Origin: Anthopleura xanthogrammica
Taxonomy: Eukaryota; Cnidaria; Anthozoa; Actiniaria; Actiniidae
Assembly (NCBI GenBank): GCA_964019055.1
Contig: OZ025209.1
Coordinates: 15,372,867-15,436,866, forward strand
DNA: 64,000 bases
Direction of reading: 5' to 3'
A model generated the notes under the pieces. The model saw nothing but the letters and a program-made list of their open reading frames with translations. It was not told the DNA's origin and made no database searches. Shown here in pieces: positions 43,977-56,099 of this stretch. The position numbers and the translations under genes were made by a program. Each line of letters opens with the position of its first letter. Within the stretch, counting starts at the first letter, position 1.

Positions 43977-46430
43977 ATTACTCGGGCTCCGTAGACGGAA
44001 AGCCCGAGTCTAAAAATGCAAGCCGTTTTTTTGGTCGCCAAAAGGGGGGTCATTGTTCCAGGCGTTCCTAGCCCAGCTTTGGAAAACTGGGTTCGAAGCA
44101 TAAATGGCAAAGTTGCGCAATAGTACCCAGGGGTCTTCAGAACTTTACCCAAGAGGCCTTAGCGGGCATATGCTACAGGGTTCCTGTCTATAGTCCGATC
44201 AATTAGCATATACCAGCTGTCAATCAATGTCACTACGTTGCTAAGTGATTAAGAGAGGGCGGAGCTAGCTTATCACGTGACAGACACCGCGGAAATACGT
44301 TTTATGACGTCATTCCTTTTGATCAGCGGTCAGCCATTTCAGTTGACAGAGTTGAACACAGGTTTCCCATTATCTGTGTTTGTGGCGATGTGTGCTTGTT
44401 TTCTTGGAACCGGGCTTCCTTTCCAATAACGAAGTAATTTCAAAGGAATCATAGGAGAGCTAGAAAATCGCTTCTGAGATGTATTCTTTTCGTAAACCTA
44501 AAAATTTAATGCTCAAAAATAAAAGCTCTATTACCAATGAAGCTTCCTGAGTAGTTTTAAGGGCATTTTGTGGCCTTTTGAGGCGGTTTTGAGAGGGCCT
44601 ATTTCGAAATTAATTTCCCTTCTAGAGAACAATTCTTTCGTAGCTAGCTTCATAGCTAGTTCATTGCCAGAAATCCCCACCGTCAAGCAAAAATGCTACT
44701 CGACCCAGTCCCCCTCTTGTTATCTCCAAGGACTAAAAATTGATGGTAAAACTATACGAGTCGAACTATTTCCTGTCAAATGCTCAATTACTATTAAGTA
44801 AATTAAAAAGTTATAGTTCACATGTCAAACCTTAGTATATAAGCTACTATGGTATGGCAAAAACAATAAAGAAAGTGTAAATTTGATGTAGCATATTTTA
44901 ATCCTTGATTCTGCCTTTCGCGGCACTTACAAATTACAAAGCGAAAGGGGAAACTTACGTGTAGATACCAAAAGTAAACTATTTTTTCTCTTACAATAAA
45001 TGTATATATTAAAAAGTTGTAATGAGTGTCATGAATTTCAATAGACTAAATGTGAATTCCAAGTCGTTTTACCTCGTTAAAGAAGAAATAGATGTAGCAT
45101 TTTTTCAATTTAAAATCGTCTTTTTTGCTCCAACGGATAAACACAATAACGGACTCCATATTTCCAAATTCCCGAGGCAATAGCTTGAATAATATTGAAC
45201 GAAAACTAGCGAGTAATACATCAAATTGAAGCTTGTAAACAGCAGATTTCATATATATACGGCCTGGTTACAAAGTCTGAAAGCACATAGCATGATCGAG
45301 CATGATTCAATATAGAGCATCGCTGACCTGAAGAAAAATGCCTGCAGGCCAGCGGGTCAGCGGACATTTCGCGCGAAATTCGATAGGCAATATACGATGT
45401 CAGAAGTATTGAATATTTATGAACATTTAAAATTCAAATCAGCTATAACATTTTCATCGGAAGGTTGCCTTGATTATATTTTGAAATTGGCTAGTGCCAG
45501 TACTTTAGGGGTAAGACTGCTGACCACTCATGGCGGGCGCCATGGTGATGATTTCTGGCGATGTGTCTTTTATCTGCTATGGTTTTTACCGTGTGCAAGC
45601 ATAATTTATCTTGTGCAAGACATATATCTTTTCAAATCTATATAACTCTTTGTTACATAAGTATTAGGCCTAAGTATTGGGTATTACGGCTAAGTTTTGA
45701 GATTTTATCGACATTATAGTTAAAGAAGTAGTCGCTTGAGCGTCATTTACTATTGATAAGCAAGCGAGTTAAATCGCTATTTTTTGATCGAAATAATTCA
45801 TTTCCGTTCTTGTAGACTACAAACTATAAAAGGCTATATACATCAAAAAGACTCTATAAAGATTTTTGAAATTTTTATTAACTCATTATCGTATATTTAT
45901 TGTTTGAAGTTACTTTTTTCGAGATGTAAAATTGCCGATAAAAATACCGGCTGAAGTGTAGTTTACGATATGACTCCGCTGACCAGTACAATAGAGTGAC
46001 CGACAACGTATTTCCGTTGTGTCCACGTGACATAAATCAATGTCTACGCATGCTCTATTTCGTTGACTGCTGTTATTAAAGAGTGAAGTCAGAATTTTTA
46101 ATTTATTCGTAAACAAGGATAATTCTAATCAAACCAGGAATTCTGAAGAATTTTCATTACTCACGGCAAATGGCTAGATTTGATTAACTACTCGTGCTTT
46201 GACTCAGCTATTTAAAGCAGTATTATCTAAATAGTTACTAGATAACAACTGTTAGGCAATAATAACTTTGAAATTATTTCATGGACATAGTGTAAGCACT
46301 CTCTCTATATATATAATATATATTCAAATTCTTATAGTATAGTCTAGATTAAAGAAGAGACATGTTCTCTGTTACTCCGAGTTTCAAGCTTGCGCAATCA
46401 TCAAACAGACTTTAATCTGATATTCAAATT
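43977..46430. other. Intergenic, no gene seen
   Basis: 43980-44009 is a hairpin with stem ACTCGGGCT/AGCCCGAGT. The remainder is AT-rich. Reading frames of 68-82 codons (44568-44801, 45397-45645, 45910-46116) have neither splice signals nor recognisable domains. Confidence 0.5.
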
Positions 46431-46630
46431 CTTATATTTATATTTATATCTATATTTATATTTATATTTATATTTATATTTATATTTATATTTATATTTA
46501 TATTTATATTTATATTTATATTTATATTTATATTTATATTTATATTTATATTTATATTTATATTTATATTTATATTTATATTTATATTTATATTTATATT
46601 TATATTTATATTTATATTTATAGTTATATA
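46431..46630. repeat. (TATATT)n hexanucleotide array
   Basis: Nearly perfect TATATT/TTTATA units for about 190 bp, giving Leu-Tyr artefact frames. It ends before a short sequence with AATAAAGTATGTATGTATG, a retroposon-like tail. Confidence 0.96.
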
Positions 46631-46740
46631 TTACATTTATTCTAATTTTATTATTATGATATCATTCTATGATTGTCTTGTGATATTGTCTTCGAAAACC
46701 CCTTATGGGGAAAGATAATAAAGTATGTATGTATGTATTG

Positions 46741-46874
46741 AAGTATTCATGCTTTTTCCAGGCCAAGCTAGAGTCTCAATGATCAAAGATATTTGCCAGC
46801 TTCATCTTGATGATAAATTCAATCCTCCACCCTGTTCGAAACACGTTTTACAAGACTTCAAAACAGCAGTCGAC
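46741..46874 (+). pseudogene. MECR: Ectopic copy of MECR last exon, truncated
   Basis: Matches the end of MECR intron 9 (TATTCATGCTTTTTCCAG) and about the first 110 nt of exon 10, with a few substitutions. It is cut after ACAGCAGTCGA, where a palindrome begins. The presence of intron sequence shows a DNA-level duplication, not retrotransposition. It cannot encode an enzyme. Confidence 0.95.
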
Positions 46875-46960
46875 TGTGAATCAATGACCTGAAGCCGAAT
46901 TCGAAGCTTTGGTTGAACGATCGTTCAACCAAAGCTTCGGCTTCAGGTCATTGATTCACA
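46875..46960. repeat. 86-bp near-perfect palindrome
   Basis: Outer arms TGTGAATCAATGACCTGAAG and CTTCAGGTCATTGATTCACA, inner palindrome AAGCTTTGGTTGAACG / CGTTCAACCAAAGCTT, with a 4-bp asymmetry (TTCG). It directly follows the broken MECR exon. Confidence 0.9.
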
Positions 46961-47203
46961 GGTATCCCAACCTGGGTTTCTGTGGTATCATATCAGACTT
47001 ATAAGGCAATGATACTCCACCACGATACTCGCTCAATATTGATGTAAATGACCTGAAACTTCACAGAGGCTCAAGGGAACACACGATACATAAGTTAGAA
47101 CATTTATTTGTATGATTTATTGAATTCTAATTTTTTTCTAAGGATCGCCATACATTGCCTTATAAGTCTGATATGATACCACAGAAACCCAGCTTGGGAT
47201 ACC
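46961..47203. mobile_element. MITE with about 50-bp arms, GGTATCCCA ends
   Basis: GGTATCCCAACCTGGGTTTC...ACTTATAAGGCAATG is inverted as CATTGCCTTATAAGT...AACCCAGCTTGGGATACC. It abuts the palindrome at 46875-46960. Confidence 0.9.
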
Positions 47204-48130
47204 TGTGGAAGAACGCAATTGGACTTCGATAGATTGTTTTAAAGCACTTTATTATCACTGCAAGCGAACATCCCTTTATTTACAAAATGGCGTTCTGGTA
47301 TTTACCAGCAATGGTTTCGTGTTTAATTATTGCAAGCACTGAATGACATCTTCTACGGAAGAAGGGACAATGTTAAGTACACATGTGATGGTGTCTTGAA
47401 TATACAGCTTTGATGAAGATCGAAGACGAAACGTTCCTAGAATAGAGTCTTAAACCTAGTATATTTTCATAAAACTACTTTTATTTGCTAGTTTGATGCT
47501 TCATTAACTCGAAATGTACTATAGATCCCTACAGTTATGTGAGCAGAAATATTAAAAGCTACGCTTTCTAAGAAGCCATCTAAAAAAATTTTGATTGGCA
47601 AAAATGGGGAAGATTGTTATTTAGACCGATTTGGAATTGCATTTCTCGAAATGTCTTTATATATTTTATAACTCCACAGTTACTAGTTGCAGATCGTAAT
47701 AAATCACTGAGATCGGCTGAGTTTTATGAGGTGGACTATGTGTATGAAAATTGCTTTGCTGTTCGAAATGTATCCACGGTCCCCAAAGAAATTACTGTAA
47801 ATATTGCAAGCTTATCAGACATATTTTAAATGTGTGCAATTGCTTTTAATCTAAAAAATGGGGAAATGGTCAAAAATAGCGATTTTAGTGTTGTATAACA
47901 GGTTATTTACCTTTTGGGGTCCCTGTGTAATTTATCGCTTCGCTTCAAACCTAAGAGAGTTAGTAAAAATCGGTTTCTAATACCAAACAAATCGCTTATA
48001 AATAAAAGTGTGATACTTTATTAAGCTTTTTGAGTGATTTTTGACCAAGTTTGGGTCTTGACCGCGATCAAGCCGTTACGGTTCAGCGGCTGAGCGCATA
48101 CTCATGCAAATTTCCCTTCTGTTAATTTTG
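47204..48130. other. Intergenic, no gene seen
   Basis: AT-rich. A 71-codon frame at 47614-47829 has no support. A GACCAAGTTTGGGTCTTGACC hairpin-like sequence lies near 48043-48062, and an octamer-like ATGCAAAT near 48104. Confidence 0.45.
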
Positions 48131-48955
48131 TGACGATGAGGAAGGGATCGACCGTGATTGTTACGCCTGTTTAGTCTTTCACTTTATAAATACTTCAGTT
48201 ATTTTAAGATATATTAAATTCTTCCTGTGTTCTTTGACAGCTCATTCAGTTGGGAAATTGTTATTCTTTCGTTCTTTCCTACTTTTTTACTTACATCCTT
48301 ATGTTATTTAGTCATTTGTTTCTGACATGCACTATGGTGTGTTATGTAGTAGAATTTTTTCACTTAATTTTGATTGAATCGCATTTAAAGATAGCATGAT
48401 TTAGCATAAAGTTGACGTTTCAGTCTCAACCGGTCTAGACATGGCCGCTAGATTTTCCTAAGCGAAAGTGAAACTTTATGACGGCAAGACTTGCGGTTAG
48501 CTCAGATCGTGGTTTAATTTAGAAACTTTTAGTGCCAAAGCTTTTCCACTGGGTTTATTTATAAACATTCTTCTCGATATTAAACTGGTCGATAACATAA
48601 GAAATTTTAGTTTGATATATAGTAACAAAGCAGGTATTTTTGTCAGAATAACTTCTGCTTCAAGAGTGCCAGAGATGAAGATGAAACGTAAGCAATGAAG
48701 CAAAACTTGAGGGTCGAGGGTGCGGGCAGATATCACAGAGTCTTGACATGCCGATACGCACGAATATCCTGTTTTAAGGCCCTGGAATTCTAATTATATA
48801 AATTCTGCTTCTGACGTAGATATATAGGTTAACAAAATGATTATATATACGGGTATTAATCATTGGTCAAAACAAGATCTTCTCTTGTCATTAAGTGATC
48901 AGTTGCGACTGAAGGGCAAACGCCGAAAAAAACAGGAAACAATTCGATTATTGAG

Positions 48956-49984
48956 ATGGAATTGCCTTTAAACTTAGTAGTCCTGGTTTCTTTACAAATT
49001 ATATTATCGTTAATCACTATTATTGGCAATGCTATTGTAATACTGGTCATACTTAAGGATCCATGCCGAAATCTCAAGAAGGTTGCCACTGGGTTCATCG
49101 TCAATCTAGCTATAGCAGACCTGCTCCTTGGGCTTGTGATCGAGCCGATCTACTGTGTCTTTTTACTCAGCTCGGTGTCTCCAGAGAACCTTGAGTATAC
49201 ATGTTCAGTTCTAGATTTCGCAGTGGAAGCATCTTGTCTGACTTTAGTGGCGATTGCCGTTCAGAGATGGATTGTAGTGGAGATGCCTCTCAAAGCGAAA
49301 AACATTCAAACACCAAGACGTCTTACAATGATTATCGCCGTGATCTGGCTTATGGCTGGGTTTCTTGCTAGTTTGCCGTGGTTAATACTTAAAATACAGG
49401 AGACTAATAATTATTACGACGATATCATGTTTTATATCGTTTGCTCTTTACTATGCATCCTAATGTGTGTCTACGGAAGAATATGGGTTCTGGTTCGACG
49501 GTCTACGAGGTTACGCATGAAGCTCACAAATAGCACTAATGAAGCTGAGAAACAACCTCTAATTGCAGAAAACCAAGTCATGAGAGAAGAAAGAATCCGC
49601 GAAGTAAAGGTGACTCGAACATTCTACATCGTGTGTGGAGCTTTCATCATTTGCTGGATGCCATCATTATTGTATGTTAATATAAACGGTAAAGACAATT
49701 CCATAAGCTTCAGGTTTTTTTTACTAGCTGGCTTGTTGAATTCTGCTTTGAATCCTATTATTTATTCACTCCGGAATAACAAGTTCAAAAAACCAATAAA
49801 GAAGATGTTATCAAGGAGCCCGCAGTCGACGAAGATAGCGGAAAATTATCCCTTACGCATGCGTGCATCGGCACGTTTTCCAAGAATTCAAGAGACAATT
49901 CAAAAGCGTTTTAGTAAGAAGAACATATACTCATTCTCTCTAAATAAACAGAAATATTCGCGAGTCTACTTTTGTGATACATAG
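48956..49984 (+). CDS. Class A GPCR, melanocortin/cannabinoid-like, paralogue C
   Basis: Intronless, 342 residues. The frame opens exactly at the shared MELPL start because an indel just upstream shifts the leader. QRW, CWMP and NPIIY are kept. One residue is lost in TM5 (CITLMC to CILMC) and two gained in the second extracellular loop (ETNNYYDD). TM6 has CWMPSLLY, and helix 8 reads KFKKPIKKML. The tail is about 35 residues longer than in A and B, ending RVYFCDT, because about 30 bp are present that A and B lack and the A/B stop is out of frame. More diverged than A and B are from each other, but intact. Confidence 0.92.
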   Translation: MELPLNLVVLVSLQIILSLITIIGNAIVILVILKDPCRNLKKVATGFIVNLAIADLLLGLVIEPIYCVFLLSSVSPENLEYTCSVLDFAVEASCLTLVAIAVQRWIVVEMPLKAKNIQTPRRLTMIIAVIWLMAGFLASLPWLILKIQETNNYYDDIMFYIVCSLLCILMCVYGRIWVLVRRSTRLRMKLTNSTNEAEKQPLIAENQVMREERIREVKVTRTFYIVCGAFIICWMPSLLYVNINGKDNSISFRFFLLAGLLNSALNPIIYSLRNNKFKKPIKKMLSRSPQSTKIAENYPLRMRASARFPRIQETIQKRFSKKNIYSFSLNKQKYSRVYFCDT

Positions 49985-50154
49985 ATACTGTTTTAATAAA
50001 GACAATATTAAAGAATTAAGCTTCAATTAAGTTGCAAAAACTGACTTGCAAAATCCATTTGGTCATCCATCCGGTGTTGTAGATTATTATAGTTTGTGTA
50101 GGAAACCGTGCATAAATATAAAATCAATATATGGAGAAAATGTACGCCATGACA

Positions 50155-50355
50155 AAGGTGCAGACACACGATGCCATTTTTCATTCAACGTCGCAAAAAC
50201 AAGATCGTTGTGTTTACACGGTGAGCTTCGTCTCAAAAGTAGAACTCGTTTCTACGTTTTGCGACATTGCCGGTGACGTCGTATGCAACGGTCACGGTGC
50301 GATCTCTAATTTTTGCGACGTCGCATGAAGATATGGCACCGTGTGTCCGCACCTT
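50155..50355. mobile_element. MITE, AAGGTGCGGACACAC family, unit C
   Basis: Complete copy with ends AAGGTGCAGACACAC and GTGTGTCCGCACCTT. Orthologous to the copies in units A and B. Confidence 0.9.
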
Positions 50356-50835
50356 AATTGTCTGCTATTCGCCTGTATTATTGATAAAACTCACTACTGT
50401 GGTATTAAATTACAAAGGAAATAATTAAGTAAGAAAGAATTTGTTATTTGAATTATTTGATTTCCACTTATTGTTTTCCTCTAAGTTGCCCGCCCGAGCA
50501 CTTTTCCCATACAAATCCTTATAAAATATTGAATTTTATATTTAATGCCATTTCTCCTATACTCAACATTATGAGCTAAACCTTTGCCTTCTTACTAATA
50601 TCGAGGTGCTCTTTTCATTTCTGATGTTCATTTTGAAACAGCTGCTCGATTTAAGGGGGGTAGGGTCACGTGACCTGTTGTTGCAAAAGGCCTATTCTGC
50701 CGTTTTACAAGCCTGTAGTGATGGGTAACTTTTACAGATTAAAGATTTAGATTTAGACTAACCTAGCCTGTTATGTGGATAGATTTCAGTAATACATCGT
50801 ACCTTGTGCATTCTGTACGGTACTATTGAGAATTA

Positions 50836-51062
50836 TTTACAATACTCCAGTTTCGAGTTCTGTTTTACGCTGTGTTAGCCTCAAAACCGTGTAATATATT
50901 CTTTTATTCAGTAACAGCCCGTGGAAATTCAAGAGATCTGTGTGTAAAGAAGACAATAAAAATACTTTGAAATTTCACGAGTTTTATCTAAATTTCTGCA
51001 TAATTTACGCACAATTGAGGCTAACACAGCGTAAAAGAGAACTCGAAACGGGAGTATTCATT
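50836..51062. mobile_element. MITE with ACGCTGTGTTAGCCTCA arms
   Basis: Left arm CAATACTCCAGTTTCGAG...TTTTACGCTGTGTTAGCC is inverted at the right as GGCTAACACAGCGTAAAA...CTCGAAACGGGAGTATT. The interior resembles the family at 25697 and 54736. Confidence 0.85.
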
Positions 51063-51540
51063 GCAGTAGTTAAAAAGATAAACGCACTTTCAAGTTCGTT
51101 TTTGATTAGTAAAAAAAAAACAAATTTACCGAGTAGTATAGATTCATTTTTATGTTGCTCGACGTCATTGATAAATTCCTCGTCATTTCTTTTAGGAATA
51201 TAGCAATGGTTTTACTTGTTTTATTGATAAAACTAAAATCAATATATTCCGCAGTAGGATGTAGATATAGAGCAGCATTAATGGGTTGAACGTGCGTTAA
51301 GTTTCGTTACGTTAACTTGACATTACAACATGCCGGCCATGACATTGAAATGGCTTCCTTTTGTTTTCTTGTGATTCATTCAATCACATGCAATGCGCAT
51401 GCGTAGCTACGGTTACGGTAAAATACGGCTTCACTATCAATGGCTACATATGCAGTTCGTGTCTCTTTTCCAATACGAAAGAAAATTCATTTGAGAAGAA
51501 ACCGCCTTCGTCCGTTAAATCATCATGCATCGCAAGCCTC

Positions 51541-53268
51541 TCAAATCCTCGTTCGAGTCATATTTTTTAAATCATTATTAACGAGTGGTTTGGTGGGAAT
51601 AGGCACAGGGTTCACCGCGGGGCCTGGTGCTAGGGCTTGAGCCGGGTTTACGTCATGTGCCCTTGTGGTACCGGCACAGATCAGCTCAGTCTTCGAAGGG
51701 TGTGGCGTATTGTGTGTAGCCGCTGACTGCATAGGATCGAGTAAGGATGCTGAGAGTGTTGGCTTTGTTTGGGCTGGCTCGGTAGGCGAGGCACTATGGG
51801 ATGTGGCCGTGAAGATCTGGTATTCTCCTGCAACCCAACAACAACGAAGTATTATGAATGAAGATACAAATGTCTTATAGTCAAAACCAACGAGATGATC
51901 GACTTGAGCGGTCAGAGTTGGCCCAAAAAACAGCCTTTTAGATAAGATTCTTAACCGAATTAGATTTTTTCGCTTTCAGATAGTCGACTGAATTTCCCTT
52001 TTGATATAATTCCGAGTGTAGGAAAAATCGTTTTTTAAAAAGCAAAAATCATAGTTAATAGTTAATCATAGTTTTTCATTTAAAGAATGTCGACTGAATG
52101 TCTCTTTTGAAATAAATCTGAGCGTAGGAAAAATCCCTATTTTTTAAATCAAAAAAAATCTTAGTTAACGTTTTCGTAATGTTCATGACCGCCATGTTGG
52201 CTTCGTAGGTACATTTTGAAACTGTGTAGAGAGGTCATAACAGGCGTGCATGCGCTCTGAATATGTATTCAAATCAGGATGCCAAAATGTCATCGTGTTA
52301 TTGCAAAAAAATTGTCTTAAATAGATTGTATAAAATGCCAAAACTTATAGTCAATCCTTGAAACTTGAGAATTCGTCTCCATGTTCGGACAATTTAGCTT
52401 CACTATTTCAGCCAATTCTTTTATTTTAGGGTAATTATCCATTATAATGAAGCTAGAACTCGCTATACTACAAAAACGTTCCAGTGAAATCCAATGTTTA
52501 CTTCCACTTTGGTTTAGAACAAAAAAATCCAATAAAATAATAAATTGTTCTTAAAACTGAAACGTCAAAACGAAAGAGCTGCTCAAACTAACTAAATTAA
52601 TTTGACATATATGTGTTTAGTTGTTTCGTTTAATTTCTCACGAAAGTAGTAAAAATAGGTTTTCCGTACACGATCTTATGTCAGTTTAGCCATATTATAT
52701 TTCTTGTTGTTTATATTTCTAGAACATTTTATATTTCTACTCTAGTTCTGTCATCCCAAATTGAAAAATAGCTGCAAAACAAGTTTCTTGTTTGACGGTT
52801 TTACAATCGTATTATAATCACTGCAGATATACAATATACAAACATTTTTTGTTTCTAATTTTAATATTATATTTTGGAGTGGCATTTGAACGCACAGCGA
52901 CGTCCTACAAAGAGGTAGTTTATGAATTTACAAGCCTTATGAGTATCTATTATTTAACACCAAACACCCGCTTCCCTGACTTGTATTTGACTTGTCTACG
53001 TCATTCAAAACAATAATACTACCAAGTGAACCTTTTGATGTGTAACAAATATCACCAAACACCACCTTGAAACCGCCTGAGGAATCTTTCCTTGAAAGGA
53101 ATTTTTCAAGGCAAAAGTCTTCTAAAAACTATATCAAAATTTCTCGAAAAAAAAACTAGAATTCCGAGCTATTATCCATCTAAAAAACGTAATGAGTAGG
53201 ATGTACTGACCTTGAATAGCTGGAAATACAACTCCAAATATCCATAAAACTACCAAACTGATCTTCAT
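51541..53268 (-). CDS. Candidate small secreted protein, two exons
   Basis: Exon 1 (53211-53268) starts at ATG and encodes MKISLVVLWIFGVVFPAIQ, a clear signal-peptide pattern (one Lys, then a hydrophobic core), and ends in phase 1 at CAAG|GTCAGT. Exon 2 (51541-51827) follows a GGGTTGCAG acceptor in the matching phase and runs to TGA. It gives 114 residues in all. The mature part is Thr/Pro/Ala/Ser-rich (EYQIFTATSHSASPTEPAQT, later QALAPGPAVNPVPIPTKP), with one Cys and one Asn-Met-Thr glycosylation site near the end. No dibasic sites or known domain. Exon 2 is markedly GC-richer than the surrounding DNA, which supports coding. An alternative upstream Met (53343) would also begin hydrophobic. 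Function unknown. Confidence 0.5.
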
Positions 53269-54370
53269 CTTGCGATACGAGTTTCCGTGTGTTCTTCCTT
53301 TCAAAAAGAACCAGGATAGCAATACAATAATAGATAAGTACATATAATCTTACTCATACCAGTCTGACTAGACCAATTATGTTGGCCAAATCAAACATTT
53401 GGATATTTCTCACTACGAGAAGGGAAAATTTCTATTCAGTATTCACTAATGGGAGCCTGTGGTTTAAGGTAACAAGTTTCGAAATATTAGAGAATGCTTT
53501 TAAGATTTTAAGCAATGAACCATTTTCAGTGCAACCAGAAGCGAAAAAATTTAGGTCTTAAGACCAACAGATTTAAAATTGATTCTTTGACATTAAATGA
53601 TCTCTTAATGCGGGCAATAACACAGGCATACCTCTAGCTAAAAATCTGCCGGATGTTAGGGTTCCAGTCGTTCAATCTCATAAGTCTTGAATCTAGTGCG
53701 GACCGAGGATATTTTGAAAAGCTTTTCAAGTTCTTCTACCTAGCTTCAATATTGTTTTTGATAGCTTTGCGGTCGTTTCCCCGCGGTGAAGATAACTTAG
53801 ATATGGGTCTTTTGTTGCCTTGTGGTTTATTCATCCAATATTTAGCAAGAGAGATTGTTCGACACTTTTTGATCGCTGCAGCTGAATTCAGCCACTTGCA
53901 TGACTTCCGCGCATGCGTACTTGGGTTTTGTACCTCTGATAAACTAGTTGAACTTAAAATAGTATAGATTCCGTATTCTCGATCCCACATAATTGAAATA
54001 TTGTTTTAAATCATTTATATCTCCTCAACACAAAGATAATAGCAATTTTTTTACTAGAATTTTCAGTGGTAGGAGAAAATGTATTAAACTCAAGCTTAAC
54101 TAGTTCTGAGAAGATGTTTTGAATAGCGGCGAAATTAAAAGCGATCGAATCGAAACAGTGAAGAATAAAGTGTAAATGAGATACGAACTCCATTGGTTGT
54201 ATTATGAATGTCTCGACTGATAAGGTCATAACCACAAATTGAAAGTGAAGAGACAGAAAGAGTAAACAAAGTGAAAGAGCACTGAGTTAATGAAGTTGAC
54301 ATTATTGTTCTTATTTTTAGCCGCTACTTAGACGAGATGGCTTATTATAAGGGATATAGTATCTCATTAA
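53269..54370. other. Intergenic, no gene seen
   Basis: A 104-codon frame at 53653-53967 and its antisense partner have no splice or domain support. AT-rich elsewhere. Confidence 0.4.
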
Positions 54371-54375
54371 TCCCC

Positions 54376-54381
54376 TCCCTT

Positions 54382-54420
<39 letters not shown>

Positions 54421-54560
54421 CCTTGCTTCCTTGCTTCCTTGCTTCCTTGCTTCCTTGCTTCCTTGCTTCCTTGCTTCCTTGCTTCCTTGCTTCCTTGCTT
54501 CCTTGCTTCCTTGCTTCCTTGCTTCCTTGCTTCCTTGCTTCCTTGCTTCCTTGCTTAATT
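54376..54560. repeat. (TTGC)n then (CTTCCTTG)n array
   Basis: About 40 bp of TTGC followed by about 17 copies of an 8-bp CTTCCTTG unit. The Leu/Ala/Cys/Phe frames are artefacts. Confidence 0.97.
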
Positions 54561-54735
54561 CCTTGTTTTGCTTAATTACTTTGTTTGTACGTTAACACTC
54601 TAAGTATATCGGTTGCTTGAATTCAAACCGGATCCAGTATAATTTGCACACTGAACAAACCGATACTGTCGCCAGACCGATGTTTACCTATATTAATTCA
54701 ACCATGTGTTCCTTGATTAATTACAGACTATTTAA

Positions 54736-54893
54736 TACTCAGTGTTAGCCTTATTTTAACATCAAAATATTTAAGAATACTAACGGTAGAGTAAAAATTG
54801 CACAACTTCTACAATACAAACACTTTGAAATTCCGCAGACCTTCTCTGGAACACATGAATATTCTCCGACAAAATTGAGGCTAATCCTGATGA
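54736..54893. mobile_element. MITE, reverse copy of the 25697 family
   Basis: TACTCAGTGTTAGCC at the left and GAGGCTAATCCTGATG at the right. The minus strand aligns with 25697-25826 (CATGTGTTCCAG, TTTCAAAGTGTTTGTATT). Confidence 0.75.
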
Positions 54894-55264
54894 CTGCAGA
54901 ATGTTCTAAAAAATCTTTGTTTTTGGTACTCGATCTTTCTGCAAGTTTTACTACCTCTATCCCTTCTCTGTCCATCTCTTTGTCTATATTTCTCTCTGTC
55001 GCTTTTTTCTTCCCCCTCATGAACTAAAAAAAAATATTCATAAAAAATCCATAACAAAAATCACACAATAAGTAAATATAGAAATAAGCATAAAAATAAA
55101 TAAATATGAATCAAATAAATATGAATATAAATATTAAAAAATTAACGTAGGTGAAATCAAAAATCAAGATCCCTATGCCTGATACTTTTTTAAGTTGTCT
55201 ATCGCTACTGATTTCTGGGGGAAATATCAGGGAAGATATCCCTTAATTTCTAATATACTTTTGA

Positions 55265-55292
55265 TACACTGAGCTATTTCATAAAACGTTGA

Positions 55293-55326
<34 letters not shown>

Positions 55327-55741
55327 AATACTGAATAGTGCATTCCAAGACCAAAGGGCATTTTGAGTCATGTTATATTGTCTAAAGCAAAATAAATAAT
55401 AATTATTTTTTATATTTTTAGTCCATTCCATCCGAAACAATATACTAGCTACATATAGAGAGCAAATCGCTGTATTTTTACTTTTTATTTCAAATTAATG
55501 TGACCCACAATGCCCTTTGGTCTTGGAATGCACTATTGCCGGGTTTCAATCAGCTGATAAGAGTCTTTGAATCTCATTATCTGCTCCAAATGGTGGTCAA
55601 ACACTGACCACCATGTGCTGTCAGCCAGAAAGAATTCTATTGAAAACTTGTGATTCAGCTGATGAACTTCTGCACAAGACAGGAAATGACGTCAAGTGAA
55701 ACCCAGCAATTCAGTATTCAACGTTTTTTGAAATAGTGTAT
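55265..55741. mobile_element. Nested MITEs plus 104-bp-repeat relative
   Basis: Outer arms TATTTCATAAAACGTTGAAT and ATTCAACGTTTTTTGAAATA. Inside is a second element, 55336-55535, with arms TAGTGCATTCCAAGACCAAA and TTTGGTCTTGGAATGCACTA. Then 55545-55680 has CAATCAGCTGATAAGAG...AAACACTGACCACC...CAGCCAGAAAGAATTCTATTG, a diverged single unit of the RGS22-intron 104-bp repeat. A short (GCATACT)n run is at 55296-55330. Confidence 0.8.
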
Positions 55742-56099
55742 ACTTGTATTTACAATATATGAAAAGTATATGAGAAAATTGAATTGAGACGTTCGTGCAG
55801 TCAATGGATCTGATAATCCAAAACTACCCGAACAGAATCAGGAGATAACGTCGGCTGAGAATAGTGTCATTACTTTTTAGAGTGTTCTCGAAGAGCTACG
55901 CACGTCATAACAGGGAACATATCTTTTTAAACAAACAAATTATTAAAGAAAAGCACTTTTATATCAAATTAGATAAACCAGCTTTGAATTTTTTATGATT
56001 AAAAAGATTAAAAATTTATCGATACGCGCATACAATAAGTTGTTTTTCAATTTTATTTTAAATGTAACATTTGTTTTCTTCGTTCATTCGTTCGTTTTT

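Larger units (their letters stand above)
48131..50452 (+). repeat. GPCR segmental duplication, unit C
   Basis: Matches unit A from its left end and unit B to its right end. It is the only unit with both flanks intact, and probably the best guide to the ancestral arrangement. Confidence 0.93.

Noticed and set aside
43626..44152. Frames of 97-109 codons downstream of GPCR B
   Set aside because: They run through MITE sequence with inverted repeats.
45397..45645. 82-codon plus frame with a hydrophobic C-terminal segment
   Set aside because: No start context, splice sites, paralogue or compositional shift to support coding.
53653..53967. 104-codon plus frame
   Set aside because: Both strands are open here and nothing else supports a gene.
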